From Syntrophaceae bacterium UBA6109 (GTDB taxonomy: Bacteria > Desulfobacterota > Syntrophia > Syntrophales > UBA6109): 64,000 nt of DNA. Position numbers and translations under genes: made by a program. Below the pieces are notes generated by a model. It was not told where the DNA came from, ran no database searches, and saw only the letters and a program-made list of their open reading frames with translations. The stretch spans positions 4,569 to 68,568 of the forward strand of contig DIWJ01000024.1 in assembly GCA_002428445.1 (NCBI GenBank), written 5' to 3'. This document shows, piece by piece, positions 49,282 to 58,200 of this stretch (position 1 is its first letter; each line of letters starts with the position of its first letter).

Positions 49282-50112
49282 CTATCGTTTCGGCGGATTT
49301 CCGCCGATCAATTCCTCCCATACCGGCCGCTCCAGAAACGATCCGGACACATTTGCCTCCATTTCGAGAAACATCCGCCAGGGAACGGCGAAGGTCATGA
49401 GGCCGTCGCCGAGGAGTCGCTTCACGTGAAGCCGTGCGGAGAGGTCGGTCAGACCGACGACGGCGCGCGGATGGTCGGTTTTCGCCTCGCGGTAGGGGTA
49501 GATGCCGACGGTCTGGCAACCGGCGGCAAAGGGGATCATGACGCTTTCATTGCTGTCGCGGCCGTAATTGGCCAGAACAACCAAGGCCGAAAGGCGATCC
49601 GGATCGGCAAAGAAGACGATGACTTCCGGGGGAGGGGAATCGGCCTCCACCTGCGGCAAGGGACGGAAGACGACAAACTGAGCCGGGATTTCGGTTATGG
49701 GGAGGTTATCGACGAAACGACGAACCTGCCGGGGGGATTTCAGGTAGCGCTCCCCGTGGAGCAGGTGATCGTAGGCCTCCGGCCGCATGTTCGGCTTCGC
49801 CAGCGACGACACCAGCGATTCCTTTTCCCAGCCGTCGATTCCCACGGAGAGAAAGCGGCAGAAGGTTTCCTCCCCGCCGGGAAAGGCTTCGTAGCAGTTC
49901 CCGAATCCCAATCCGACGCCCCCTCCGAAACAACCGAAGGTGTTCCGATCGACGGCGGCCGTGTTCCCCTTGGCGGCGCCCGCGAGCAGCCACATGACGC
50001 AGCCCCAGTGGCCGGCCCGAAACTGCGCGGCTCCGTCCGGCTTCTTGTCGGACCAGATCAAGGCGACAGGATCGATTGACAAACGCAGGGCCGCAGCGAT
50101 CTTGCTTTCCAT
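49282..50112 (-). CDS. DUF169 family protein
   Basis: 276 residues. DUF169 features are CVMWLLAGAAKGNTAAVDRNTFGCFGGGVGLGFG near the N-terminus and VVLANYGRDSNESVMIPFAAGCQTVGIYPYRE. The Cys residues might bind a cofactor, but the biochemical role is unknown. GGAGG lies 6 bases before the ATG. It precedes the CxxC protein only by chance of orientation: that gene ends 43 bases upstream on the same strand, so both may be co-transcribed. Confidence 0.85.
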   Translation of the reverse strand: MESKIAAALRLSIDPVALIWSDKKPDGAAQFRAGHWGCVMWLLAGAAKGNTAAVDRNTFGCFGGGVGLGFGNCYEAFPGGEETFCRFLSVGIDGWEKESLVSSLAKPNMRPEAYDHLLHGERYLKSPRQVRRFVDNLPITEIPAQFVVFRPLPQVEADSPPPEVIVFFADPDRLSALVVLANYGRDSNESVMIPFAAGCQTVGIYPYREAKTDHPRAVVGLTDLSARLHVKRLLGDGLMTFAVPWRMFLEMEANVSGSFLERPVWEELIGGNPPKR

Positions 50113-50155
50113 GGCTTTCCTCCGTATCCGGGAAATCACGAGATGAACCGCAGAA

Positions 50156-50455
50156 TCAGGATTTCGTTTTTCGAAAGAGTCCTTGGATCTTTTCCTTTGC
50201 CGCAGAAGGCGTATCCGTCCCCTTGTCCGCAACCGGCGTGGCCTCTCGAAAACGGAAGAAATCGCAGAAATTGCTGCGCTCCTTGTCGAGCACGCGCTCG
50301 GCCTGGGTTTCGCGGCAGGCGTTGTAGGCGGCGCCGTCATGGAAGCGGCAGTTGCGGCAGCAGCGCAAGTCGGCACCGCAGGATGAACAGGCATCCTTCC
50401 GGGATACGACCTCGGGAACCGTCAACGTCTTCTTGCATCGAAAACAGGATGCCAC
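50156..50455 (-). CDS. small multi-CxxC (zinc ribbon-like) protein
   Basis: 99 residues with several Cys pairs: CFRCKK, CSSCGADLRCCRNCRFH, then CRETQAER and FCDFFRF. The arrangement suggests a zinc ribbon or other metal site. The tail is low-complexity and charged. No signal peptide. It is read toward the DUF169 gene. Function unknown. Confidence 0.75.
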   Translation of the reverse strand: MASCFRCKKTLTVPEVVSRKDACSSCGADLRCCRNCRFHDGAAYNACRETQAERVLDKERSNFCDFFRFREATPVADKGTDTPSAAKEKIQGLFRKTKS

Positions 50456-50546
50456 GGCGACACTCCGTAAATGCTCTCCTCCGTTTGTTCATACCTTCCC
50501 GGAGAAGGCGCGTCAAGGCCCTCTCCGTCAGTCCCCCCATCCCTCC

Positions 50547-50575
50547 TTGCATTGCCTCTTCTCTTGGCCTAAAAT
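50547..50575 (+). promoter_or_regulatory. candidate promoter of the FMN reductase gene
   Basis: TTGCAT (50,547-50,552), a 17-base spacer and TAAAAT (50,570-50,575) lie 30 bases upstream of the ATG at 50,605. Confidence 0.5.
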
Positions 50576-50604
50576 ACCGGGGAATATGCGCAGGGGGTTC
50601 CGGC

Positions 50605-51189
50605 ATGGCGAAAAAGGGGACGAAGAACAGAAGAGTACTGGTTGTATTGGGCAGCCCGCGCCGAAAAGGGAACAGCGCCGTCCTGGCGAAGCGGATCGCG
50701 AAGGGCGCCCGCGCCTCTGGAGCGAAGGTAAGAACGATCTTTCTGCAGGATCTGACCATTGCACCCGGTCGCGGCTGTCTTGCCTGCCAGAAGTCGGGGG
50801 CGCGGGGATGCATTCTCCGCGACGATATGCAGCCGATCTACCGCGAACTCAGGAAATCTGACGCATGGATCCTCGCGAGCCCGGTTTACTGGTTTACAAT
50901 GTCCGCACAACTCAAGATATTCATGGACCGCTGTTTTGCCCTTCTGGGCGACGGTAATAAGGTCTTCCGGGGGAAGAAAATCGCCATCGCGATGTCCTTC
51001 GGGGACAGGGACGCGTTCACCTCGGGCTGCGTGAACGCCCTGCGGACATTTCAGGACGCCTACGGTTATGTGGAGGCAAAAATCGTCGGCATCGTTTACG
51101 GCACCGCCATGCGGGCCGGCGAAATCTCGAAGAACCGTTTGTTAATGAAAGAGGCGGAAGAGATCGGGGCGGCGCTGGTCAGTGACTGA
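50605..51189 (+). CDS. NADPH-dependent FMN reductase / flavodoxin-fold protein
   Basis: 194 residues with the flavodoxin-like FMN site VVLGSPRRKGNSAVLAKRI, a Cys pair in CLACQKSGARGCILRDDM (as in iron-sulfur flavoproteins) and SPVYWFTMSAQLKIFMDR. It is expected to reduce quinones or FMN with NAD(P)H. Only a weak GGGGG ribosome site is seen before ATG 50,605. The two extra Cys could bind a cluster but the full iron-sulfur flavoprotein motif is not evident. Confidence 0.85.
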   Translation: MAKKGTKNRRVLVVLGSPRRKGNSAVLAKRIAKGARASGAKVRTIFLQDLTIAPGRGCLACQKSGARGCILRDDMQPIYRELRKSDAWILASPVYWFTMSAQLKIFMDRCFALLGDGNKVFRGKKIAIAMSFGDRDAFTSGCVNALRTFQDAYGYVEAKIVGIVYGTAMRAGEISKNRLLMKEAEEIGAALVSD

Positions 51190-51231
51190 GCCGCCCGCAA
51201 GCGTTTCCCATCTGCAGAGACGGAGGCGACC

Positions 51232-52188
51232 GTGAACGAATCCGATGAGAGGCAGGAAAATCGTCCCGCCGATTTGCTGACCGTTCTGCGGTCGGCAATG
51301 AAGAAGAAACCCGAAGCATCCTACGAGCCCATTCACCCCAAAGGCACCGTCTTTCGCGCCGTCCCGATCCTGATTGTCTTTCTTTTGTTCTTCGGCGTCT
51401 ACCTCCTGTTCGGCGTTATCGAGAATTCGGAGTTCCTGAAGGCGGCCGTCGATTTTCTGAAGGGCCATCCTGAAGTCCAATCCTCCATCGGCGAGGTGCG
51501 CGACTGGGGCCTGCGTCCTCCGGTAAGCTACAACAGTTCGGATCGCCACGGGAATGCAGAGCTGACCTTCAAGCTCACGGGGACGAAAGGGGAGATGAAG
51601 GCAACCGTTTCCCTTGAAAAAAAGTCGGGCAGATGGATCGTAGTTGCGGCTTCCTATGTGGATCGGGAGGGAAAGACCCGGTCTCTTGCAGTTTCCGCAG
51701 CCGGAGCGAAGACCTCCGGGGCGCAGGGAAAAACACCGGGAGCGGGAGACCGCCTCGCCTCCGGGATCAAGCACTTCCAGCAGAACCGCATGCCTGAGGC
51801 CATGGGTGAATTCGGACGCGCCATTCAAGAAAAACCGGGCGATGCAGCGGCTTATTACTGGCGTGGCCGAAGCTTCGCACGGCTCAAGCAGTACGACAAG
51901 TCCGGCGAGGATCTGCGGAAAAGCGTTTCCCTCGACCCGAAGAGCGTCAATGCATTCAACTGGCTCGGTTGGGTGGAAACGGAGCGCCGGCAGTGGCGGG
52001 AAGCTCTCGCGGCGTTTACGAAGTCCCTCGAGATCAAACCGGGGCAGGGGTGGACACATTACCAGCGGGGACGCTGCCATGACAAGCTGGGAGAGCGTGC
52101 GAAGGCGCTGGAAGAGGCGGATGCCGCCTGCCGTCTGGGCTACAAGGAAGGCTGCCGGATCCGCCAGGCGATGGGGGAGAAAAACTGA
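51232..52188 (+). CDS. membrane protein with Coa1-like domain and TPR repeats
   Basis: 318 residues starting at GTG 51,232 (GGAGG 5 bases upstream). One transmembrane helix (VPILIVFLLFFGVYLLFG) follows a short cytosolic tail. A Coa1-like region (ENSEFLKAAVDFLKGHPEVQSSIGEV, SLEKKSGRWIVVAASY) precedes about three TPR units (AAYYWRGRSFARLKQYDKS, NAFNWLGWVETERRQW, WTHYQRGRCHDKLGE). It probably scaffolds envelope proteins; the client is unknown. It is convergent with the peptidase gene. Confidence 0.8.
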   Translation: MNESDERQENRPADLLTVLRSAMKKKPEASYEPIHPKGTVFRAVPILIVFLLFFGVYLLFGVIENSEFLKAAVDFLKGHPEVQSSIGEVRDWGLRPPVSYNSSDRHGNAELTFKLTGTKGEMKATVSLEKKSGRWIVVAASYVDREGKTRSLAVSAAGAKTSGAQGKTPGAGDRLASGIKHFQQNRMPEAMGEFGRAIQEKPGDAAAYYWRGRSFARLKQYDKSGEDLRKSVSLDPKSVNAFNWLGWVETERRQWREALAAFTKSLEIKPGQGWTHYQRGRCHDKLGERAKALEEADAACRLGYKEGCRIRQAMGEKN

Positions 52189-52203
52189 GGATCGACAGCA
52201 GCC

Positions 52204-53070
52204 TCAGGAAGGATATTCGACTGCGATGATCCCGGCCGCCCTGATGGCGGCGTTGATGACGGCGTGCAGGAACGACATCGCCTGATCCCGCCGGCAATTC
52301 TTTGTCACTTCGATCCCGACGGAAATTTTATGCTCCTGTGTGAGGGCGTAGTAGGTCAGGGACTTCCGCTGCTCGATGTGGCGGCTGTTGCGGTTTGACG
52401 TATCCGTATTGTTGACGAGGAAATGGAAATTCCGGTCGGCGATCCCGCCGTTGGCATCATCGGCCATGTGCCTGGCATAACGCTCCAGTTCGATCCTGTC
52501 TCCGTTCGGCAGATCGTAGGAAGGGGCGTCGATCACATTGCATTGTCCCCAGCGGCGCGGATTTCTCTTCGGATCGACCCATACGGGCGAATAGAATCCC
52601 CTCCCTTGATGCAGGTTGAGCACGTAATCGGAGGCGCGGATGAGGCCGCGGGCGAGATTGACCACGCGGATATCCGGGTTCTTGCTGTTTTCGGGAAGCC
52701 CGAACAACCGGTTCATGTCGCCGCCTGCGCCGTGCCGCTTGCCGCGGCGAAGCGCGATGCGGTTGAGGCGGGGGACGATCACGAGTTGGCCCTTCTCCAG
52801 CCTGATGCGGGTGTAGGAATCCGCCGCGAGAGAGCACAGCGGCTCGTCTCCATGGATGCCGCTGACGATCAGCATCATCGGGCCCGGATTCCGGCCGGAG
52901 ATCCTGTAGATTTTGACTTCCTGGGAGGTTCCGGCAAAGGCGGTTTCGAGGATCGGGGCGCCGGTCGAGACTTCACCGCAGAGCGGGACGGGCGCCCACA
53001 GGGCGAGACAGAGGAACAGAACGACGCAATCCTTTGCTGCGGATCGCCGGTTATGAATGAAATGTCTCAC
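52204..53070 (-). CDS. exported zinc peptidase, M14/M99 (Csd4-like) family
   Basis: 288 residues from GTG 53,070, which lies inside the end of the L,D-transpeptidase gene. GGAAG is 7 bases upstream and the first 32 residues form a signal peptide. Zinc ligands are His73 and Glu76 (GIHGDEP) and His154 (NLHQGRGFY). The following PVWVDPKRNPRRWGQCNVIDAPSYDLP resembles M99 peptidoglycan carboxypeptidases. A longer in-frame start exists at 53,193 but overlaps more of the neighbour. Its pairing with an L,D-transpeptidase suggests trimming of murein peptides. Confidence 0.75.
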   Translation of the reverse strand: MRHFIHNRRSAAKDCVVLFLCLALWAPVPLCGEVSTGAPILETAFAGTSQEVKIYRISGRNPGPMMLIVSGIHGDEPLCSLAADSYTRIRLEKGQLVIVPRLNRIALRRGKRHGAGGDMNRLFGLPENSKNPDIRVVNLARGLIRASDYVLNLHQGRGFYSPVWVDPKRNPRRWGQCNVIDAPSYDLPNGDRIELERYARHMADDANGGIADRNFHFLVNNTDTSNRNSRHIEQRKSLTYYALTQEHKISVGIEVTKNCRRDQAMSFLHAVINAAIRAAGIIAVEYPS

Positions 53071-54415
53071 GGGAGATCTTCCATTTCCCGTCTTCGCGTT
53101 TGAGGTGCAGCTTCTTCTTCCCGGAAGTCTTGATACCCGGGGCACTGTATTTTTGAACAAAGACGGCGCTCGCTGAGTCTCGGCGGACTTCAACGGTTAA
53201 GCCTTCCAGACGAATGCGGATTTTCCTGTAACGCTTCAGCAGATCGGCTTTGTAGGCGATCCAGGCATCGAGATTCATGGACCGGGAGGTAAAATCCTTC
53301 GCATAGCAGGATCGATAGGAGGTCATGTCCCCCTTTTCCCAGCTTGACCGCCACTGTTCGACGATCCGGGCGATCTCGGCTGTTTCCGTCTCGGAAGCCG
53401 GCTTCGACCCTGAGGCGGCGGCGGTCGCCGGCGGAGACGAAGGTTTTCGCTCCGGCGATGCGCCCCCCTTGGCGGACGGTGCCGCAGGCGATTCGGCGGC
53501 GACTTCGCGGACAGGGCCCCAACGGCCGTTGTGCTCTTCGAGGAAAAGCTTCAGGTAGCTGCCGCGGAAGCCGCCATCCGGCTGGACGGTGAGAATCTGG
53601 TCGAATTGGATCACGGCGTAGCGGTCCTGTTTGAAAATGGACACGTCGCGGGCGGAAAGAAGGTAGTGGTTGTCCAGTCCCCTGACCGTTCTCAACGCCG
53701 AAAGAAATTCCTTCTGTTGCTGGCGCTCCGCCGGCGCATTGATCGCGTAAAGGTACTCGGAGGTTCCGGAATGGCCGGCCGTGAGGGATTTCTGCCATTC
53801 TGCGAGGATCTTCTGGAGGTCCGCCTTTACCGCCTGCTGCAGCTCCTCGGGAACCCAGCGCACGCTGTCCTGGATGATGATCGGTGTCTTCTGGAGCTGG
53901 ATGAAACGGACCAGCTTTTCGATGTCACCGTTTTGAAGCGCGACGCAGCCGTTCGTTGAGAAGGGTTCAAGTGGTTTGTTCGTTCCGTGGATCCAGATAT
54001 TGTAGCCGTTCCTGCCGATCTTCCGGTCCAGATAATTCGGATAGTCGAGGTAAATGGCCAGCGGACCGTAAATGGAGGACGCATTCTTTTCCGTTATGAT
54101 CTTCGTGGCAAAGAAGATACCCTCCGGCGTCTTTGCATCTCCCGTCTCCATCTTGGAGCCGGGGTTCTTCCCCGTCGAGCACTGGGCCTCGAAGACGGTT
54201 TGAATTGCCGCTCCTTCCCTGCGGAAGACGAAAAGCCGCTGTCCCTGCTTATCGATAAGGATTGCATATCCCGAGGAGAGCTGGATGATCGGCGAGGGGA
54301 CATTCCCTGCGGGCCGGAATACAGCGACCGCCGCTGGAGGCGCCGCGAGCGCAAGGCCGACAAGAACGACGGCGATCATCAGAAGACATGAAGGGCCTGA
54401 AAAGAAACGGGGCAT
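53051..54415 (-). CDS. L,D-transpeptidase with C-terminal NTF2-like domain
   Basis: 454 residues with a signal peptide (MPRFFSGPSCLLMIAVVLVGLALAAPPAAVA). The YkuD catalytic site has His143 in WIHGTN and Cys157 in STNGCVAL. A Pro/Ala linker (about 290-330) leads to a C-terminal domain, IARIVEQWRSSWEKGDMTSYRSCYAKDF, with SnoaL/NTF2-like features. The form resembles YafK-type enzymes acting in the periplasm. It overlaps the peptidase gene by 20 bases, implying coupled expression. Confidence 0.88.
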   Translation of the reverse strand: MPRFFSGPSCLLMIAVVLVGLALAAPPAAVAVFRPAGNVPSPIIQLSSGYAILIDKQGQRLFVFRREGAAIQTVFEAQCSTGKNPGSKMETGDAKTPEGIFFATKIITEKNASSIYGPLAIYLDYPNYLDRKIGRNGYNIWIHGTNKPLEPFSTNGCVALQNGDIEKLVRFIQLQKTPIIIQDSVRWVPEELQQAVKADLQKILAEWQKSLTAGHSGTSEYLYAINAPAERQQQKEFLSALRTVRGLDNHYLLSARDVSIFKQDRYAVIQFDQILTVQPDGGFRGSYLKLFLEEHNGRWGPVREVAAESPAAPSAKGGASPERKPSSPPATAAASGSKPASETETAEIARIVEQWRSSWEKGDMTSYRSCYAKDFTSRSMNLDAWIAYKADLLKRYRKIRIRLEGLTVEVRRDSASAVFVQKYSAPGIKTSGKKKLHLKREDGKWKISRETFHS

Positions 54416-54524
54416 GTTGCCTTTCCGGATATCTGACTTCGGTTGGGCGATACTCTTACCTTAAGTCCCACGTCCCATGCAAGACCGATTTCGCAGTTCC
54501 TTCGCCTATTGGGGGAACTCGATA

Positions 54525-54552
54525 TTGACAGTCGCCTTGCCATGCCTAATAA
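54525..54552 (+). promoter_or_regulatory. promoter-like sequence before the radical SAM relic
   Basis: TTGACA (54,525-54,530), a 16-base spacer and TAATAA (54,547-54,552). It lies 60 bases before the former start codon of the decayed gene and looks preserved. Confidence 0.45.
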
Positions 54553-54613
54553 TGCCCCGCAAAACCGTCGTCGTGCTGAGGACCGGTTCGGAGGCAGGAA
54601 TCAACAGGAGGGA

Positions 54614-55015
54614 ATGTCTCAAATCCCCGCAATATTTCTCATCCGTTCGGGGAGTTACGTGACGATGCCGCCCTATGTCGCCGCATAGGAGAGCGTTCTG
54701 CTCCAGGAGAGGGCAACGCGTGCCCGCGCCATTCTGTAGAAATGCCTTCTGTGTCCGCGGGGTTGCAGTATCGGCCGGGCAGAGAAATCATCGGGCTGCT
54801 GCCGGACGGGGAGGATGGCGAAGGTGGCTGCGTACCAGCCCCACTTCGGCGAGGAAGCGGTCCTGGTGGGCCGCCATGGTTCCGGCACGGTCTTCATGAG
54901 TTTCTGCAATCTTCTGTGTACGTTTTGTCGGAATTACGATATCAGCCATGGGGGAGCGGGAGAAGGGGTCGACGCAACGCAACCGGCGGCGATGATGCCT
55001 GCCCTGCAGGGAAAG
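54614..55015 (+). pseudogene. decayed radical SAM gene (PflA-related, COG1313-like)
   Basis: A single reading frame from ATG 54,614 (AGGAGG upstream) runs to about 55,015. It reads KCLLCPRGCSIGR, CRTGRMAKVAAYQPHFGEE, LVGRHGSGT and the radical SAM motif CNLLCTFC followed by NYDISHGG, then AAMMPALQGK. Two in-frame TAG codons at 54,686-54,688 and 54,737-54,739 interrupt it. After about 55,015 the frame continues to 55,186 but resemblance stops, so the C-terminal two-thirds are missing. Confidence 0.75.
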
Positions 55016-55256
55016 AAAAAAAGATCCGCTTGTGCCGTCTGTTCGCGAGCCGGAGTACCGTTGTTTAAGTCGTTGGTCTTCAGACGGGCGGCTGAGCCGC
55101 CAACAAGACCCTGTCGATCTTTAACTGTTCGATTCCGACAACACGATCCGCTAACGAGCACAGCAGACCTTGGTTCTTCTATATGAACTTTTTCTATGGT
55201 TGTCAACATATCCTGTGGGATCGAAGCGGCCGGACAGCGGCCGTCCGAGGTGAACG
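55015..55256. other. non-coding stretch before recC
   Basis: No gene is supported. A nested hairpin lies at 55,075-55,110: outer arms GGTCTT/AAGACC and inner GGCGGC-TGA-GCCGCC. It lacks a T-run. The recCBD promoter probably lies in the following AT-rich 55,130-55,210, but no clear -35/-10 pair was found. Confidence 0.5.
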
Positions 55257-58200
55257 ATGTCGGGCTTGAGACTCTTTGTCAGCAATCGTCTGGAGATTCT
55301 CGCCGACCGCCTCGCCGGGACCCTTTCCCCCGCTCCGGATGATCCGCTGGAAGAGGAGGTCATCGTTGTCCAGAGCGCCGGCATGCAGCGTTGGGTGTCG
55401 ATGGCGCTTGCGGCGAGAAACGGCATTTGTGCGAACGTCCGTTTCCCTTATCCGAAGGCCATTCTGCGGGACATCCTCTCGGCCGCCGGCGCCAGGGATC
55501 CTCTCGACGAATTGCTGGAACCGGAGATCCTCGCCTGGCGCATCTTTCGGATCCTGACACGGCTGGACGAACAACCTCTATTCGCCCCGATCCGGAATTA
55601 TCTGGCCGCAGACGCCGGCGATCTGCGACGTTTCCAGCTGGCGTCGCGTCTTGCCTACCTTTACGATCAATACCTCGTCTTCCGGCCGGACAGGATCCTG
55701 CGATGGGAGAAGGGCGGGTCGGTTCCCGATGCGGAGGCTTGCCAGGCGGGGATCTGGCGGATACTTCGGCAGGAGAGTGGAGGCGTCCTCAGGCATCTTC
55801 CCGCCGCAAAGGACGATTTTTTCCGGCGCGCCCGGGAGTTGTCACGCACTCCGCCGGCCGGTCTGCCAAGGCGGATCTGTCTCTTCGGCATTTCCTATCT
55901 GCCGCGCCAGTATCTGGAGATCTTCCACGCCGCATCAACCCTCGTGGAGACGAACTTCTTCCTGCTGAATCCTTCCCGGGAATTCTGGATGGATATCCGC
56001 AGCGGCCGCGAGATCGGCAGACTGAAGGAACGAAAGGTAGACACCGGGAGAACAGGCACCGGCGAAGGCGTCGCCGACTATTGGGAGACGGGGAACAGCC
56101 TGCTCGCCTCTTTCGGAGCGATGGGCCGCGACTTCTTCAACGCACTGATCGAATATGAGGCGGAAATCCGGGAAGAGTTCGCCGAAACCGATGCGGAAGG
56201 TATTCTGGGAGAGATCCAACGGGACATTCTGTATCTGCGCGACCGCCCGTCGCGGCGCGGTCTGCCGCTGGATTCCCCTGATTCCCCGGCCGCGCCGCAG
56301 GAGACGGCATGCTTTTCCGAAGCCGACCCGGCCCCTGCACGTCCCATGGACTTCTCGCTGCAGATCCATTCCTGCCACAGTCCGATGAGAGAGGTGGAGG
56401 TTCTGTACGATCGCCTCCTGGGCATGTTCGAAGAAGACCCGCTTCTGAAACCTTCCGATATTCTGGTGATGGCGCCGGATATCTCCGTCTATGCTCCATT
56501 GATCCGCGCCGTCTTCGAGTTCCCTTCCGGCCCGGCTGATGCCGTCCGGATTCCGTACGGAATTGCCGATCGAAGCGTTCTGAGCCGAAGTTCAGCCGTC
56601 CGCATTTTTTTCGCAATCCTTTCGCTGGCGGACAGCCGGTTCGAGCTCACCCGGGTCCTCGATATTCTCGAAGAGCCTGCCGTCCATCGCCGCTTCGATT
56701 TGACGGAATCCGATCTCGATGCGGTGCGGCGCTGGACAGACGAGGTGGCGATCCGCTGGGGGATCGATGCCGAACACCGTCGACGGTTGGGGCTGCCGCC
56801 GCTGACCGAAAATACCTGGAGGGCGGGTCTCGAAAGGCTGCTGCTCGGCTATGCCATGATGGGGAGCGGGCGGGAAATGTTTCAGGGCATCGTTCCCTCC
56901 CGTCCCGTCGAGGGAGACGAATCGATCGTTCTCGGGCGATTCGTGGATTTCGTTGAGAAACTTATCGCGGCGATGGAGGCCTTTGTGTCGCCGCGAAGCC
57001 TGGCAGCGTGGGGCGAAGCCTTGTGGGAAACGCTGGAAGATTTCTTCAGCGACGATCGGGAGTGGGAAGACGACGTCCGGCTGCTGCAGGCGGCCCTGCG
57101 GCGGCTGGGACATCTTCAGCAGGCGTCAGGAAACGCCGATCCCGTGGACCTCCAGACGGTCCGTTGGCAACTGGAGCGCGCCATCGAGACGGGCACTTCC
57201 GCCTCCGGCTATCTTGCCCGCGGCGTCACCTTCTGCTCGCTCCTTCCGATGCGCAGCATCCCGGCGGAAGTTGTCTGCCTCCTCGGCATGAATTACGCCG
57301 ATTACCCCAGGAAGGATGAGGATGCGGGGTTCAACCTGATCGCGGCGTCGCCTCGCCCGGGCGATCGTTCGAAACGCGGCGAGGACCGGTATCTCTTTCT
57401 GGAGGCGATTCTCTCGGCCAGGCGCAGGCTCTATATCAGCTACATCGGGCAGAGCATCGAGGACAACAGCGCCATCCCGCCGTCCGTGCTGGTTTCGGAG
57501 CTGCTCGACTATGCCGGTTCAGGCGTTTCCGGAGTGAACAAGGAGAGCGGTCGATCGCCGGAATCGCTGGTGACAAAACACCCGCTGCAGGCGTTCAGTC
57601 CGTCGTATTTCAGCGGCGATAAGAAACTCTTCAGCTATTCCAGTGAGAACTTCGATGCGGCCCGGTGCCTCGTCGAATCCTGCGACCAGCCCCCGCCTTT
57701 TGTTGCCGGCGCGCTTGCCGAACGGTCTGCGGGGGAGGCGGAAATCGACATTGCGGAATTGGCCGAATTCTTCGCGAATCCAGCCAGGAGCTTTCTGGAA
57801 AAACGGCTTGGGGTGTTTCTTCCGCAGGATCGAGAGCTTCCGCAGGACGCCGAACCGTTCGATCTCGCGGGACTGGAGAAATACCGGCTGGAGCAGGTCG
57901 TTGCCGGCATGGCGATCGAGGCGGACGGGGATACGGGGGAACTCTACGAGTATTTCAGGGCACGAGGCGCGCTGCCGCACGGGACGGCGGGAAGGGTGGA
58001 ATTTGAAGAATTGGCCGCAGGCGTCCGCCGTTTTTCGAGCCAGGTCAGAAAACTCCGGGGATCGTCGCGCGGCGGCGCCGTCTCGGTCGAGCTGCCGGTT
58101 GGCGGCAGGCGCCTCTGGGGCACGATTGAGGATGTCGTCGACGCGGGGCTTGTGTCGTACCGATACGGCCGGCTGGGACCGAAGGATCACCTCCGTTTGT

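Noticed and set aside
54686..54739. Pyrrolysine insertion at the two TAG codons
   Set aside because: The C-terminal part of the protein is also missing, which points to a pseudogene. No pyl genes are in the window. Kept only as a check.
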